This document shows positions 46,366 to 56,759 of a stretch of DNA of 64,000 bases, one piece after another. Position 1 is the stretch's first letter, and each line of letters begins with the position of its first letter. Origin of the DNA: Hypomesus transpacificus. Lineage: Eukaryota > Chordata > Actinopteri > Osmeriformes > Osmeridae. Under the pieces are notes generated by a model. That model saw only the letters and a program-made list of their open reading frames with translations, was not told the DNA's origin and searched no databases. A program made the position numbers and the translations under genes. The stretch spans positions 6,291,847 to 6,355,846 of the forward strand of contig NC_061062.1 in assembly GCF_021917145.1 (NCBI RefSeq), written 5' to 3'.

Positions 46366-47284
46366 AATGCTCATTAATGAATGATTTTTTTTTTTATGTT
46401 CTAGTATATAATCATATTGTTGTTTGGATACGTTTGAGTATTTTTTGTATGGCGAACACAATTGATTTTTGAGGGGTTTGGCAGTTATTTTACTCTCAGT
46501 TTCATAAACAGGTTTTAGGCATGTTTGGTATGCAGTCTGTTTGTTGCATTCTGGGTGTTTGATTGGGTGTTATATGACTCTCTGCAGTTTCTCCTGGTCC
46601 ATCAGGACCTGAGTAGGGTGACATAAGTGCACATGCGCTGGTAATGAGGGGTAGTAAATCACACGGTAACCGGTGGAGCCCCTGGGGCACATTTAGAAGG
46701 CTGAACTGAGCGTGGACCAAAAAGAGTCACCATTACACTGATTTGTGGCTGTGGCTTTTGTATAAACGCTAACACCTTTTGGTCACATGTGAAGGGCGTC
46801 CACACGGCTCTCCCGAGTCTTTACTCCAAGGAAACACTAGCACACAAACGCACACATTCACACATGGTTGAACCGTCCATGGAATGCACACGGAGAATTC
46901 ACGCAACATGCCACCCAGTGGCGTTTCTACATTAGGGGCACGTGGTGAGCGTGAACCACACCGGCCAAAGTTAACATTGGGAGATGGGGCACTTTCAGAT
47001 GTGCCCCATGAAATCTGCCTAGCAACTGAAATATTGCGAAAACCGCGAAAACTGTACCCCGTGACCAAGAAATAAAACATAGGCAGATCATATCAGACAG
47101 AGTAATGCCAATAACGTAACTGCTAGTTAGCTATCGCTAGTTTTCGAGTATTTTGGAAGTGTTCAGACTTCTCTGTGATGTCAAGCTCTCCATCTTTCCT
47201 TCCCTCTGACACCAACACCTTATCTGCAAGTGTGCTGTCTCCCTTCATCTCGCTGAGGTTCAGGAGAGCCATGTTGAGGAAATC
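46366..47284. other. Intergenic spacer
   Basis: No gene seen. AT-rich, with one 63-codon frame near 46884 on plus that lacks any family signature. Confidence 0.35.
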
Positions 47285-47489
47285 GTCAGCAAAATGAAAT
47301 CCTGTACCTTGGACCCCATCCCCACTGCTCTGCTCAAGTCACACATCCCCACTCTCAGTCCTTTCATCACCAAAGTTGTTAACCTTTCCCTTCAGTCTGG
47401 CTGTGTCCCACCGGCTCTCAAGGTTGCAGTCATCCGTCCCCTTCTCAAGAAGCCCACACTGGACCCGGAGGTTCTAGCAAACTACAGGC
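47285..47489 (+). mobile_element. LINE reverse-transcriptase fragment at inverted-repeat edge
   Basis: It encodes SCTLDPIPTALLKSHI ... VAVIRPLLKKPTLDPE ... NYRP, the N-terminal reverse-transcriptase region of CR1/L2-type LINEs. It stops exactly where the inverted copy of the coiled-coil exon begins (47490). Confidence 0.8.
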
Positions 47490-48673
47490 CTACAAGACAG
47501 AGCAACAACAAGTGGTCACTGAGGAAAAAAGGGGTGAGGTTGGAGAAATGGATCAAATTGAGCAAGACAGTGAGCAAGAAAGGAAAAGGCTCGAGACGGA
47601 AAGCCAAGAGGAGGGAAGAAAAAGAGAGATGGAAAGAAAAATGGAGGAGAGGAGGCAAAGAGAAGAGCATAGAAAAGCCATGGAGCTGAGATGGAGACAA
47701 AAAGGAGACAGGAGATGGAAAGAGAAAGAACTGAAGAGACAGAAAGAGCTTGAGAAAAAGTCAGAGGAAGAGGTCACTCACTAAAAAAGAGAGGGACTAA
47801 AAGAGAGGGACAAAACCCAGTTGGCCAGGTTATATGACATGAGAGAAAAAGCTGCAGATAACTTTTGGCTCCAAACAACATTGGACAAGCAAATAGAGTT
47901 GGTTAAAGATAGGGAGAGAATTATGAGAGAGGATGCGAAAATGAAAGAATCAGAGAAGAGATGGGAGGAGGAGGAAAGACAACGGCAGGAATGCGGACAA
48001 GAGTCTGATGAGGCAAGACGACAGTGGCAGGAGAAGCATAGACTAGCAGTCATGAGGAGAAAGGAGAAAGAGAATAGGAAAACCATCGAGGAAAGGAGTC
48101 AGTACAGGAGAGAAGAGGAGCAAAGAATAAAAGAGATGGAACTAGAAATGAAAAGGCAAGAGAAACTCAAGGAGGAGAAAATAGCAGATACAAAGGAGGA
48201 TTGCACAGTCGTAAAGAAGGACGATGCAGAAATGAAACGCAAAAGCAGAGAGAAGGTTAAGAATGCGTGGGGGCCAGAGAAGGAAGCTACAGAGAAGGAA
48301 GTGTCAGAGAAGGAAGTGACAGAGAAGGAAGTGTCAGAGAAGGAACAGTCAGCGACAAGTAAGAAATGTTTTTTGTGATGTGAAAGTGTACTATATAATA
48401 ATGTCAGAATGATTTCATTGAGACACTGTTGTAGGCTTGACAATCGTTATTCTTTGTGCCGTAAACCACGTTGAAGTATTTAATGCTTGTCTCTTGTAAA
48501 CAGACATGGAGAAGAAACGTGGTTTCTGGAGACAGTTCTGGCAGAAAGTAAAACCAAAAAAGAAGGCAACAAAAGAGGAGAAGAAAAGAGCCAGACTGGC
48601 TGAAATTGAAGCGTATGTGGAGAAACTGAACAAAGAGGCCGACCGTAACATAAAGGCCTTTGAGGATACGTAG
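47490..48673 (+). pseudogene. 3' fragment of coiled-coil gene (inverted copy)
   Basis: It starts in the middle of exon 7 and continues to the exon 7 donor near 48359, then exon 8 at 48504-48673 (stop TAG 48671). It lacks about 80% of exon 7 and all earlier exons. A small rearrangement after KKSEEEV puts a TAA in frame near 47781. The acidic (S/T)EKEV tail is shorter than in the full gene. Exon 8 itself is well kept. Confidence 0.85.
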
Positions 48674-48729
48674 TCTACACCTTCAGTTGGGGCCTCAGAT
48701 CAGTCATGGCGGCCGCCTGGAGGGAAATC

Positions 48730-48886
48730 AAGATAGGGTCAAATTAAAAATTCCCTTCAACCCGTTTTTTAATCTAACTTGTAAAAGGAAGGATACTTAC
48801 CCATTGCTCTCCCCTGCAACAGCTCTATATCGTGTCTAGAAGGATGGATGACATTCTGCTGCTGACCTTGATCACCAGGACCTCTA
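48730..48886. other. ~155 bp present only in arm 2
   Basis: Sequence between gggaaatca and atctccactac that has no counterpart in arm 1 (about 22228). No terminal repeats recognised; insertion here or deletion in arm 1. Confidence 0.5.
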
Positions 48887-48899
48887 CAACATCTCCACT

Positions 48900-49420
48900 A
48901 CATATACAGGCTTTTCCTCAAACGAACGAATGAACCTTATCAACCTTGAACTAATGAACCTTAATAAAGTTGACATATTGACCACATGCTTTTACAGTGC
49001 AATGTTGATTCAAATAAAGGTTTTATTGATGCATGGCAACAACAACAAACAACATCATCAACCGTTAACCTAAGCTAACCAACACTTCCTTCTTCATGAA
49101 CTACCATGTGATGACACAGATGGGGTTGGGTTTAGCTCAGTGCAAGACAGCCTGGAAGAAACCAGGCTAACCACATTGTGGATGATCACCCTCTCCCTGA
49201 ATGTGCTGCTTTGGATTTAAAGCTGTGAAATGTTAGATTGTGTGTATGTAATGAGGAGATGGGTTGAACACTGTGCCAGCAGGGGGAGACAGACCTAAAC
49301 TTTTGAAGATTAAGAATGTTGGTACTGATGTCACACTGGTAGCCCCGCCCTCCTCTTCTTCATGTACAGGACCATGCTGAATGCCAGCAGGTCATCAGGT
49401 CGTCACACAACAGAAGACTG
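48900..49420. other. Spacer and promoter region of V9-plus
   Basis: It holds a tRNA-like A-box stretch (tttagctcagtgcaag) near 49132, the motif gtgctgctttggatttaaag shared with the V11 and V13 upstream regions, and a decamer-like TGATGTCACA at 49326-49335 about 100 bp from the leader. Confidence 0.4.
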
Positions 49421-49426
49421 TTCACC

Positions 49427-49896
49427 ATGATCCTAGCCTTCATCCTCTGCTCTCTCTGTCTGCCCTGCATCAAGGGTGAGCAGAACAACATTTCAGAGAG
49501 AAAAACAGAATCATGGTTTTAGTTTATCTCATCACCACTGTTTCTCTCCACAGGTTCCTCTGCCAGTCAGTCAGTTCAGCAGACCCCCTCTGCTCTGATC
49601 AAGAACCTGGGAGACTCTGTTGACAAAGAGATCCTTTGTTCACACAGCGTTCAAAACTATGATTGTATCCTCTGGTACAAACAACATTTAGATGGGGCTC
49701 TCCAGCTACTTGGTTATCTGAATCTTAAGTTTCCATATCCAGAAGAAGATGTGAAAGGACAAATCAGCTTTGAGGGAGATGGGCGTAGCGAGTCAAAACT
49801 CTCCATCTCCAAACTCTCTCCAAGTGACGGAGCAGTGTATTTCTGTGCTGCTAGTCTGCACAGTGATGCACCCTCCCTCTCTCCTCTACAAAAACC
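49427..49896 (+). CDS. trbv: V9-plus: TRBV-like V segment
   Basis: Leader 49427-49475 (MILAFILCSLCLPCIK, 49 nt, in frame); V exon 49554-49858, GSSASQSVQQTPSALIKNLGDS ... ILWYKQHLDG ... AVYFCAASL. RSS: heptamer 49859-49865, 22 bp spacer, nonamer 49888-49896. Intact, unlike V9-minus. Confidence 0.87.
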
Positions 49897-50152
49897 CTCC
49901 TGTGATAAGAGTGGTGATCAGTGTGTGTGAGCAGCCAGTCTGAGACTGGCTCCCTCTCAACACCTGGGGCTAACGTCTGCCAGGGAATCAGGAGCAGCAC
50001 TTTGATCAACGCTCACACACCACCACACTGGTGATCTGCTGATAAAGGTTCAACTGCAGTCTGACTTGTTCTGAGGACACACAGAGAAACAGCATCTAAC
50101 CTGGTGGAGGAGGTGACAGGACTGGAGGTGGAGATCAGGAGGGCTTCTTCAG

Positions 50153-50162
50153 AGTCACGTCA
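50153..50162 (+). promoter_or_regulatory. Decamer-like CRE upstream of V8-plus
   Basis: AGTCACGTCA, one base from the V-beta decamer consensus, about 80 bp before the leader ATG and followed at once by an ETS-like TTTCC. Confidence 0.45.
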
Positions 50163-50241
50163 TTTCCTCCCTCCAGAGAGAGAAGCACAGTCATGTTTCT
50201 GGTCAGTTGCTGAGATGTGTTCAGCTCTGACATCCTCATCC

Positions 50242-50765
50242 ATGATCTCTCTTGTCATCCCAGTCTCTGTGTCGCTACTGTGGGCTGCAGGTACTTTCCA
50301 GGAACTGTTCTCTCTGCTACAGTGTGGAGAGATTCATTCTCAGGTCTAGCTGAGCTGGTGGACCTCAACGGTGGTTCATCAAGTCATCCTCATGTCCTGG
50401 TTTTGGTCTCTGTGTCTCCAGGTCTCTCTGAGGGGAGTGATGTCACCCAGACCCCCAGCATCCTCTGGTCAATCAAGGGGCAGCCTGCTGAGATGGACTG
50501 CAGTCACACCAAGGGTGTTGGGTACTACCAGATGTACTGGTACAGACAGCTACCAGGACAGGGGATGAAGCAGGTTGCGTTCACTGTTGCCAGCAGCAAG
50601 CCTGACTATGGAGAGTTCAGTGAAGTCAAATTCTCTGCAAACAAGACTGTAGCAGAGAGAGGGTCTTTCACAGTGAAGAACTCTTTACCAGAAGACAACG
50701 GCATGTACTTCTGTGCTGTTTATGAACACAGTGATACAGACATCATGTGCAGCTGCACAAAAACC
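50242..50765 (+). CDS. trbv: V8-plus: TRBV-like V segment
   Basis: Leader 50242-50290 (MISLVIPVSVSLLWAA; upstream in-frame ATG at 50215); V exon 50422-50726, ending GMYFCAVYE. RSS: heptamer 50727-50733, 23 bp spacer, nonamer 50757-50765. Differs from V8-minus at only a few codons (EVKF for EVIF, AERG for AQRG). Looks functional. Confidence 0.88.
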
Positions 50766-50909
50766 CCCTGTGAGTTTTGATCTTCATTCAGAATGATGAA
50801 CCATCTGATGATGTTTATCCCCATTATGGACTGTAGGGGGCACTCTAGTTCCATTAATCCTCACGTCTCTAATGTTGCTGTTGCCTCAGACTTCTCCTGA
50901 AAGGTCCTG

Positions 50910-50919
50910 AGTGACGTCA
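50910..50919 (+). promoter_or_regulatory. Perfect decamer upstream of V7-plus
   Basis: AGTGACGTCA in the sense orientation, 319 bp from the V7 leader. A tRNA-like A box (gtagctcagtggtaga) lies between, near 51004. Confidence 0.45.
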
Positions 50920-51237
50920 TGTGAGATGACAGTGTGTTCTGCTGACACTCCCTCCATCCACCTCCTCTGGGCAGAGTCACTGTGACACAGCAGGGGGTGG
51001 GTGTAGCTCAGTGGTAGACAGCCTCCTCCCTCTCAGTCAGTAAGCAGACTTCATGTGAACAGAACTTTTCAAACCGTTACAAAGTGCTTTCCTGCACATT
51101 TATCAATCCAACAAACCAACACAGAATCAAAGCCAGTCCCAGTAAAGACAACAGTGGTCCAGCAGTAACAGGTCAGAACAAGTCCCTGATTATCTGAGTG
51201 AAGCCTCACTGGTAGAGCTTCAGCAGACAGGAGCACC

Positions 51238-51706
51238 ATGATCATCCTGCTCATCAGCATATCCATTCATGCTGTCTGGGGTTCAAGTGAGTTTACATTC
51301 ATAAGATTATTAATTCCTTTGGTTACTTAAAAAAAAAAATAAAGGCAATAACATCTTGTCTTACCTCATCTGCAGGTTCGTCTCTGAGTGACCAAGTTCA
51401 CCAGACTCCTGCAGCCTTGATTAAGGACCTGGGAGATTCTACTGAGCTGAACTGCAGACATCATATCCAAAGTTACAGTGTTATCCTCTGGTACAAACAA
51501 TCTGACACAGGAGAACTAGTGTATCTGGGATACATGCAAGGGACAACTGGATTTCCTGAAGCTGGGTTCAAAATCACAGGAAATGCAAACCAAGGCCAAA
51601 CCTGCACATTAACAATAGAGCAGCTCCCTTCAGACAGCAGTGCAGTGTATTTCTGTGCTGCTAGTCTCCACAGTGGTGTATTTCCCCTCTGTTCAATACA
51701 TAAACG
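51238..51706 (+). CDS. trbv: V7-plus: TRBV-like V segment with weak nonamer
   Basis: Leader 51238-51286; V exon 51376-51668, DQVHQTPAALIKDLGDS, LNCRH, ILWYKQ, AVYFCAASL, open frame. The heptamer is perfect (51669-51675) and the spacer is 22 bp, but the nonamer reads ACATAAACG (51698-51706), two changes from V7-minus and three from the consensus ACAAAAACC. It should recombine poorly. Confidence 0.8.
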
Positions 51707-51978
51707 TCTCCCAGACTGTGCTGTCTGTGTGGTAGGACTCCTCCACACACCTGCATGAAGCCACCGTCACCAATTTTGATCCAGGGCCAGAACTCTGCTC
51801 AGCTATGAGGAGAGGAGGAGCTTTCCGATGCACCTCAGGTGATGCAGGCCTTTCACTCACAAACACAGACACACACACACACATCCTCCCGCCCTCCCAG
51901 TTCTAGTGAAGCTCAGTTTGGAGAAGGTACACCAGTGGTTCTGTTCAGAGTAGCTCTCTCCAGATCTAGAGGGCCAGC

Positions 51979-52498
51979 ATGACTCTCCAAGCTCTCCTCC
52001 CAGTGTCTCTCTCTCTACTCTGGCTCACAGGTACTGTAGGGTCAGTGGCTACATAGGAAACATCTCCATGATGGACTACATAACGCTCACACGGTGTAGA
52101 TGTTTACAAGAGCATCACTTCCACTCTGCTATGATTATAATCTCCATCCCACAGGTCACTGCCAGAAGAGTGATGTCACACAGCAGCCAGGAACGATCTG
52201 GAGTCTTGCCCAGAAAACTGCAGAGATGAACTGCAGCCATGAGAAAGACGCGAGTTACTATCAGATGTACTGGTTCAGACAGCGTCCAGGGGAGTCCATG
52301 ATGCTCATCGTGTTCACAAGCGTTGGTATGCAGCCGGACTACGGAGATCTCAGTAAAACCAAATACTCAGCTGTTAAATCTGTAGCTCAGAACGGAGCAT
52401 TCACCGTGAACGACTTGACACCAGAGGACAGCGGGCTGTATTTCTGTGCTGTCAGCCAACACAGTGATACAAACTGATTGTACAGCTGAACAAAAACT
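51979..52498 (+). CDS. trbv: V6-plus: TRBV-like V segment
   Basis: Leader 51979-52030 (MTLQALLPVSLSLLWLT); V exon 52155-52459, KSDVTQQPGTIWSLAQK, MNCSH, MYWFRQRPGES, GLYFCAVSQ. RSS: heptamer 52460-52466, 23 bp spacer, nonamer ACAAAAACT 52490-52498. Open throughout, where V6-minus has two stops. Confidence 0.87.
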
Positions 52499-52681
52499 GG
52501 TTTGTGTAAGCCTTGGGTTTGTTTTCCTGAATCATCAGAACAGATGTGGTGTCTGTCCTGTAGGTGGAGCTACAGCTCAACAAGTCCTCCAGCACCAGAC
52601 TGGGGGTGAAGTCTTGTTCTGGATCACACCAGAGCTCAGAGCTCCTCAGAGTCCCTGAACATTTCTGGACTGGGAGTCAAC

Positions 52682-53218
52682 ATGATCACATGTCTCATGT
52701 TCACAGTGATTTTTCTTCATCCTGACCGGTAAATGTCATATATTCCTCTCAGAGTCATTACTGTTTAGAAATGCTAAATGTGACTGATTTCTATATAGTA
52801 ATAAAGTGTTTTGATGTCTTGTGTGTCCATGTGGTGGTAATATCTTCTCTCTGTCTGTCCAGTTGTGTGTCAGACAGTGGAGGTCCACCAGACTCCCTCT
52901 GATCTCCTCAGCAGAGATGGAGATACTGTGCAGCTCGTCTGCACCCACGGCCAGACTGACTACAGAGTGATGCTCTGGTACTTCCAGAAACCAGGGGACA
53001 CAGCTCTCACACTCATCGGGTACTTGAATTATGGGGCTCCAAACTTTGAAGGTTCAAATAAAGAACATTTTAGTTTCACTGGGGATCTCAGCAGTGACAA
53101 GGCAAAGAACGCCTCTTTTGTTATTAAGAACCTGAGTGTAAACAGTCACAGTGCAGTTTATTACTGTGCTGCCAGCTATGCACAGTGCTACAGATCCCGT
53201 CTGTTTTCTACAAAAACC
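52682..53218 (+). pseudogene. V5-plus: TRBV-like segment with leader frameshift
   Basis: The V exon 52863-53180 is complete and open (VCQTVEVHQTPSD ... AVYYCAASYA) with a good RSS (heptamer 53181-53187, 22 bp spacer, nonamer 53210-53218). The leader exon 52682-52728 is 47 nt because its T-run has one extra T (GATTTTTC against GATTTTC in V11 and V13), so the leader does not join in frame. Either a pseudogene or a run-length error in the assembly. Confidence 0.65.
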
Positions 53219-53284
53219 CTCAGAGTGAAACACCTGAATTTGAGGTATGAATTAAATCCAGCAACATCATATCAGCACATTCGG

Positions 53285-53330
53285 ATTACATCACTTCCTG
53301 TTCCTGCTCAAACTCCAGGAAGTGATGCTA
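53285..53330 (+). promoter_or_regulatory. Inverted ETS/CRE-like promoter motif of V4-plus
   Basis: attacatcacttcctg and ccaggaagtgatgc face each other 20 bp apart, about 45-85 bp upstream of the leader ATG. Read in reverse, aagtgatgtaat is one base from the V-beta decamer and is joined to an ETS core GGAA. The same block precedes every subgroup A gene (about 3699, 17597, 56029, 60199, 62293). Confidence 0.55.
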
Positions 53331-53371
53331 AGTCCTCAGTTGGTCTTCAAGGCTCAGCACTGATAGTCACC

Positions 53372-53905
53372 ATGATCAGACTTCTCATTATCTTCTTTGT
53401 TCCTTTGTTCTGGATTACAGGTAACCTTGCTGACATCACAGGACATTACACTTTGACACTGCTACTTAAATGCCTTTAAACTGTAGTGTAGTAACATGAT
53501 TAATTAAATATGTGTGGCAAGCTTTATATAAATCAGAGTTACTCTCCTTTTCTTTCCACAGGAGTGTCACTCAGTCAAGAGGTGATCCAGACTCCCTCTA
53601 CTCTCCTGGGGAAGCCAGAAGATAAGATCCAACTGAGCTGTAGACATAACATTCCTAATTACGACACTATACTCTGGTACCAGCGTTCAGTGGGAGACAC
53701 TGCCCTGAAACTAATAGCGTATGTTTCATACAAAAGTCCCATTGTTGAGTCTCCACATCAGGATATCTTCGATGTGAGTGGAGATGGTGAGAAAGAAGCC
53801 CACCTTCATCTCCTCAAACTGAGGCAACCTGAAGATGATGGACAATATTTCTGTGCAGCTTATATGACACAGTGGTACAGAACTCTGCTCTGCTTTACAA
53901 AAACC
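53372..53905 (+). CDS. trbv: V4-plus: TRBV-like V segment, subgroup A
   Basis: Leader 53372-53420 (MIRLLIIFFVPLFWIT); V exon 53562-53867, QEVIQTPSTLLGKPEDK, LSCRH, ILWYQRSVGD, QYFCAAYMT. RSS: heptamer 53868-53874, 22 bp spacer, nonamer 53897-53905. Has the full LHLLKLRQ stretch. Looks functional. Confidence 0.87.
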
Positions 53906-54129
53906 TTCCAGACACTATCAAGGCACACCTGTATCAAACCACAATAACAGGCCTGTACTCAGACGAGATGGGTATCGTCACCACAAATATACATCTGTCA
54001 TCTGTCCTGTAGGTGGAGTTACAGCTCAACAAGTCCTCCAGCACCAGACTGGGGGTGAAGTCTTGTTCTGGATCAACCAGAGCTCAGAGCTCCTCAGAGT
54101 CCCTGAACATTTCTGGACTGGGAGTCAAC

Positions 54130-54671
54130 ATGATCACATGTCTCATACTCACTGTGATGTTCTTCATCCTGACTGGTAAATGTTATATATTCCTCTTAGT
54201 CATTACTGTTTAGATATGCTAAATGTGAAAGATTTCTATATTGTAAGTGTATTATTAAGTGTTTTGATGTCTTGTGTTTCCATGTGGTGGTAATATCTTC
54301 TCTCTGTCTGTCCAGGTGTGTGTCAGACTGTGGAGGTCCACCAGACTCCCTCTGATCTCCTCAGCAGAGATGGAGATACTGTGCAGCTCGTCTGCACCCA
54401 CAGTAAAACAGATTATACCGTGATGCTCTGGTACTTCCAGAAACCAGGGGACACAGCTCTCACACTTATCGGGTATTTGAATTATGGGATTCCAAACTTT
54501 GAAGGTTCAAATGATGAACATTTCAGTTTCACTGGTGATCTCGGTGGTGACAAGGCAAAGAACGCCTCTCTTGTCATTAAGAAACTGAGTGTAAACAGCC
54601 ACAGTGCAGTTTATTACTGTGCTGCCAGCTATGCACAGTGCTACAGATCCACTCTGTTCTCTACAAAAACC
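54130..54671 (+). CDS. trbv: V3-plus: TRBV-like V segment, subgroup B
   Basis: Leader 54130-54175 (MITCLILTVMFFILT); V exon 54316-54633, VCQTVEVHQTPSDLLSRDG, LVCTH, LWYFQKPGDTA, AVYYCAASYA. RSS: heptamer 54634-54640, 22 bp spacer, nonamer 54663-54671. The 5' flank is open and in frame with the leader back to about 54013. Full-length counterpart of the V3 fragment at 16572. Confidence 0.87.
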
Positions 54672-54771
54672 CTCATCTCTCATCCAGGAGTGGTTTGTGT
54701 GTCAGAGTGAAACACCTGCATCTGAGGTCTGAATTAGATCCAGCAACATCATGTCAGCAGAGCTGGATTAC

Positions 54772-56027
54772 ATAATAATAACAATAATAATAATAAATGT
54801 TATTTATATAGCGCTCTTCAAAGTGCTCAATGTCACTGTACATGGTTAAAATAAACATAAAACAAGTACATCATATAAAATCACAGCATTAATTACACAT
54901 TAAAAGCAGATCTAAAAAGGTGCGTTTTGACTAGTGATTTAAAAGTTGACACGTTGGTGCAGTCTCTGATGGGTTTGGGGAGTGAGTTCCAAAGGGAGGG
55001 AGCGGCGATGGAAAAAGCTCTGTCACCCCAGGTTCGGTGCTTGGTCCTGAGTGGGTTGGACAGGAGGTTGGCATCAGAGGAACGGAGGGAGCGGGAGGGA
55101 GTGTGTTGGTGGAGCAGGTCGGTGAGGTAGCGGGGGGCCTGGTTGTGAAGGGCTTTGTGAGTGAGAAGAAGGACTTTAAAGTGAATGCGTTGTGGGACGG
55201 AGCCAGTGGAGGTTCTGGAGGACGGGGGTGATGTGGTCACAGGAGCGGGTGTGAGTGAGCAGACGTGCGGCGGAGTTCTGGATGTACTGGAGTTTATTGA
55301 GGATTTTGGATGGTGAGCCGTAAAGGATGCTATTGCAGTAATCGAGTCTGGAAGTGATGAACGAGTGGATCAGAATCTCGGCAGAGGAAGAGGAGAGTGA
55401 TGGACGGAGGCGTGCAATGTTTTTGAGATGGAAGAATGCAGTGCAGGTGATGTTATTGATGTGGCGTTCGAAGGTGAGGTGACTATCAAAAATGATGCCA
55501 AGGTTGAGGATTTGAGGGGAGGGGAACAGAGTGGCGTTGTCAATGTTGATGGTGAGGTTGTGGGTGGTTTTGGTGAGGGATTTCGGACCGATGATGATGA
55601 AGTCTGTTTTGTCACAGTTGAGTTTGAGAAAGTTTATTTGCATCCAGGATTTAATTTCACTGAGACAGTTGGTGAGGGTGAAGATTGTAGCAGGGGTGAT
55701 GGAGGTAGTGGAAATGGTTGGATGGTAAAGTTGGATGTCATCGGCGTAGCAGTGAAAGCAGAGTCCATGACGGCGTATGATGTTGCCGAGATGAAGCAGG
55801 TAAAGGATGAATAGGAAGGGACCAAGCACCGAACCCTGGGGGACGCCTTGGGACAAAGGGGCAGGGGAGGAGGTGCAGTTGTTGATGTGCGGTGATATTA
55901 ATGGTGGATTGAAGGCGGGAGAGGAGGATAGAGTGGTTAACACTGTCAAAGGCTGCAGTGAGGTCGAGAAGGATGAGGATGTTTAGATGGCCGGAGTCTG
56001 AAGAGAGGAGGAGATCGTTGACACGTA
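54772..56027 (-). mobile_element. CR1/L2-superfamily LINE, 5'-truncated, in V10 promoter
   Basis: Reverse-transcriptase region on minus: [23 protein letters not shown] (about 55850-55730), then the C-terminal region [18 protein letters not shown] and NSLPKPIRDC. The frame shifts once near 55200. The 3' end (left) has tatttatatagcgctctt and an (AAT)n run. A TACAT duplication marks the ends. It splits the promoter motif of V10. Confidence 0.85.
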
Positions 56028-56110
56028 CATCACTTCCTGTTCCTGCTACAACTCCAGGAAGTGATGCTAAGTCCTCAGTTGGTCCTCCAGGCTCAGCACT
56101 GATGGTCGTC

Positions 56111-56655
56111 ATGATCAGACTTCTCACTATCTTCTCTGTTCCTTTGTTCTGGATCACAGGTAAGCCTGCTGAATTTACAGGACATTACACTGTGACACTG
56201 CTACTAAAATGCATATAAACTGTAGTGTTTTACAGAAATAATGAAATCTGTGTGGAAAGCTTTAAGGATTGTATGATTCAGTATTAAAAAGTAATACCCT
56301 TGTCTCTCCACAGGAGTGTCACTCAGTCAGGAGGTGAACCAGACTCCCTCTACTCTCCTGTGGAAGCCAGAAGAGAAGATCCAACTGAGCTGCCGTCATA
56401 AGATTCCAAGTTACAACAATATTCTCTGGTACCAGCGCTCAGTGGGAGACACTGCTCTGAAACTAATAGGGTTTGTTTATTACAAAAATCCCACTGTTGA
56501 GTCTCCATATCAGGGCATCTTCAATGTGAGTGGAGATGGTGAGAAAGAAGCCCACCTTCATCTCCTCAAACTGAGGCATCCTGAAGATGATGGACAATAT
56601 TTCTGTGCAGCCAGCTACACAGTGGTACAGAGCTCAGCTCCGCTCTACAAAAACC
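56111..56655 (+). CDS. trbv: V10: TRBV-like V segment, subgroup A
   Basis: Leader 56111-56159 (MIRLLTIFSVPLFWIT); V exon 56314-56617, QEVNQTPSTLLWKPEEK, LSCRH, ILWYQRSVGD, QYFCAASY. RSS: heptamer 56618-56624, 22 bp spacer, nonamer 56647-56655. Coding parts look functional; only the promoter-proximal ETS motif remains next to it because a LINE lies directly upstream. Confidence 0.85.
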
Positions 56656-56759
56656 TTTCAGAGATTAACAGGCCCTTCTTCACACCTGTATTAAACCACA
56701 ATAACAGGCCTGTACTAATACATGATGGGTATTGTCATCACAGCTGCAAATGTTAATTT

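Larger units (their letters stand above)
47490..54346. repeat. Inverted-repeat arm 2 (plus V cluster)
   Basis: Reverse complement of 16572-23573. The loop between the arms is about 24 kb (23574-47489). Beyond 54346 this arm continues smoothly through V3, so it keeps the older arrangement, whereas arm 1 is cut at 16572. Confidence 0.85.

Noticed and set aside
54663-54710. V frames read through the RSS (SYAQCYRS ... FSTKTL) as protein C-termini
   Set aside because: The heptamer, 22-23 bp spacer and nonamer lie exactly there; the read-through is germline flank removed by V(D)J joining.
55428-55814. 128-codon frame on plus
   Set aside because: Antisense to the reverse transcriptase of the LINE on minus.
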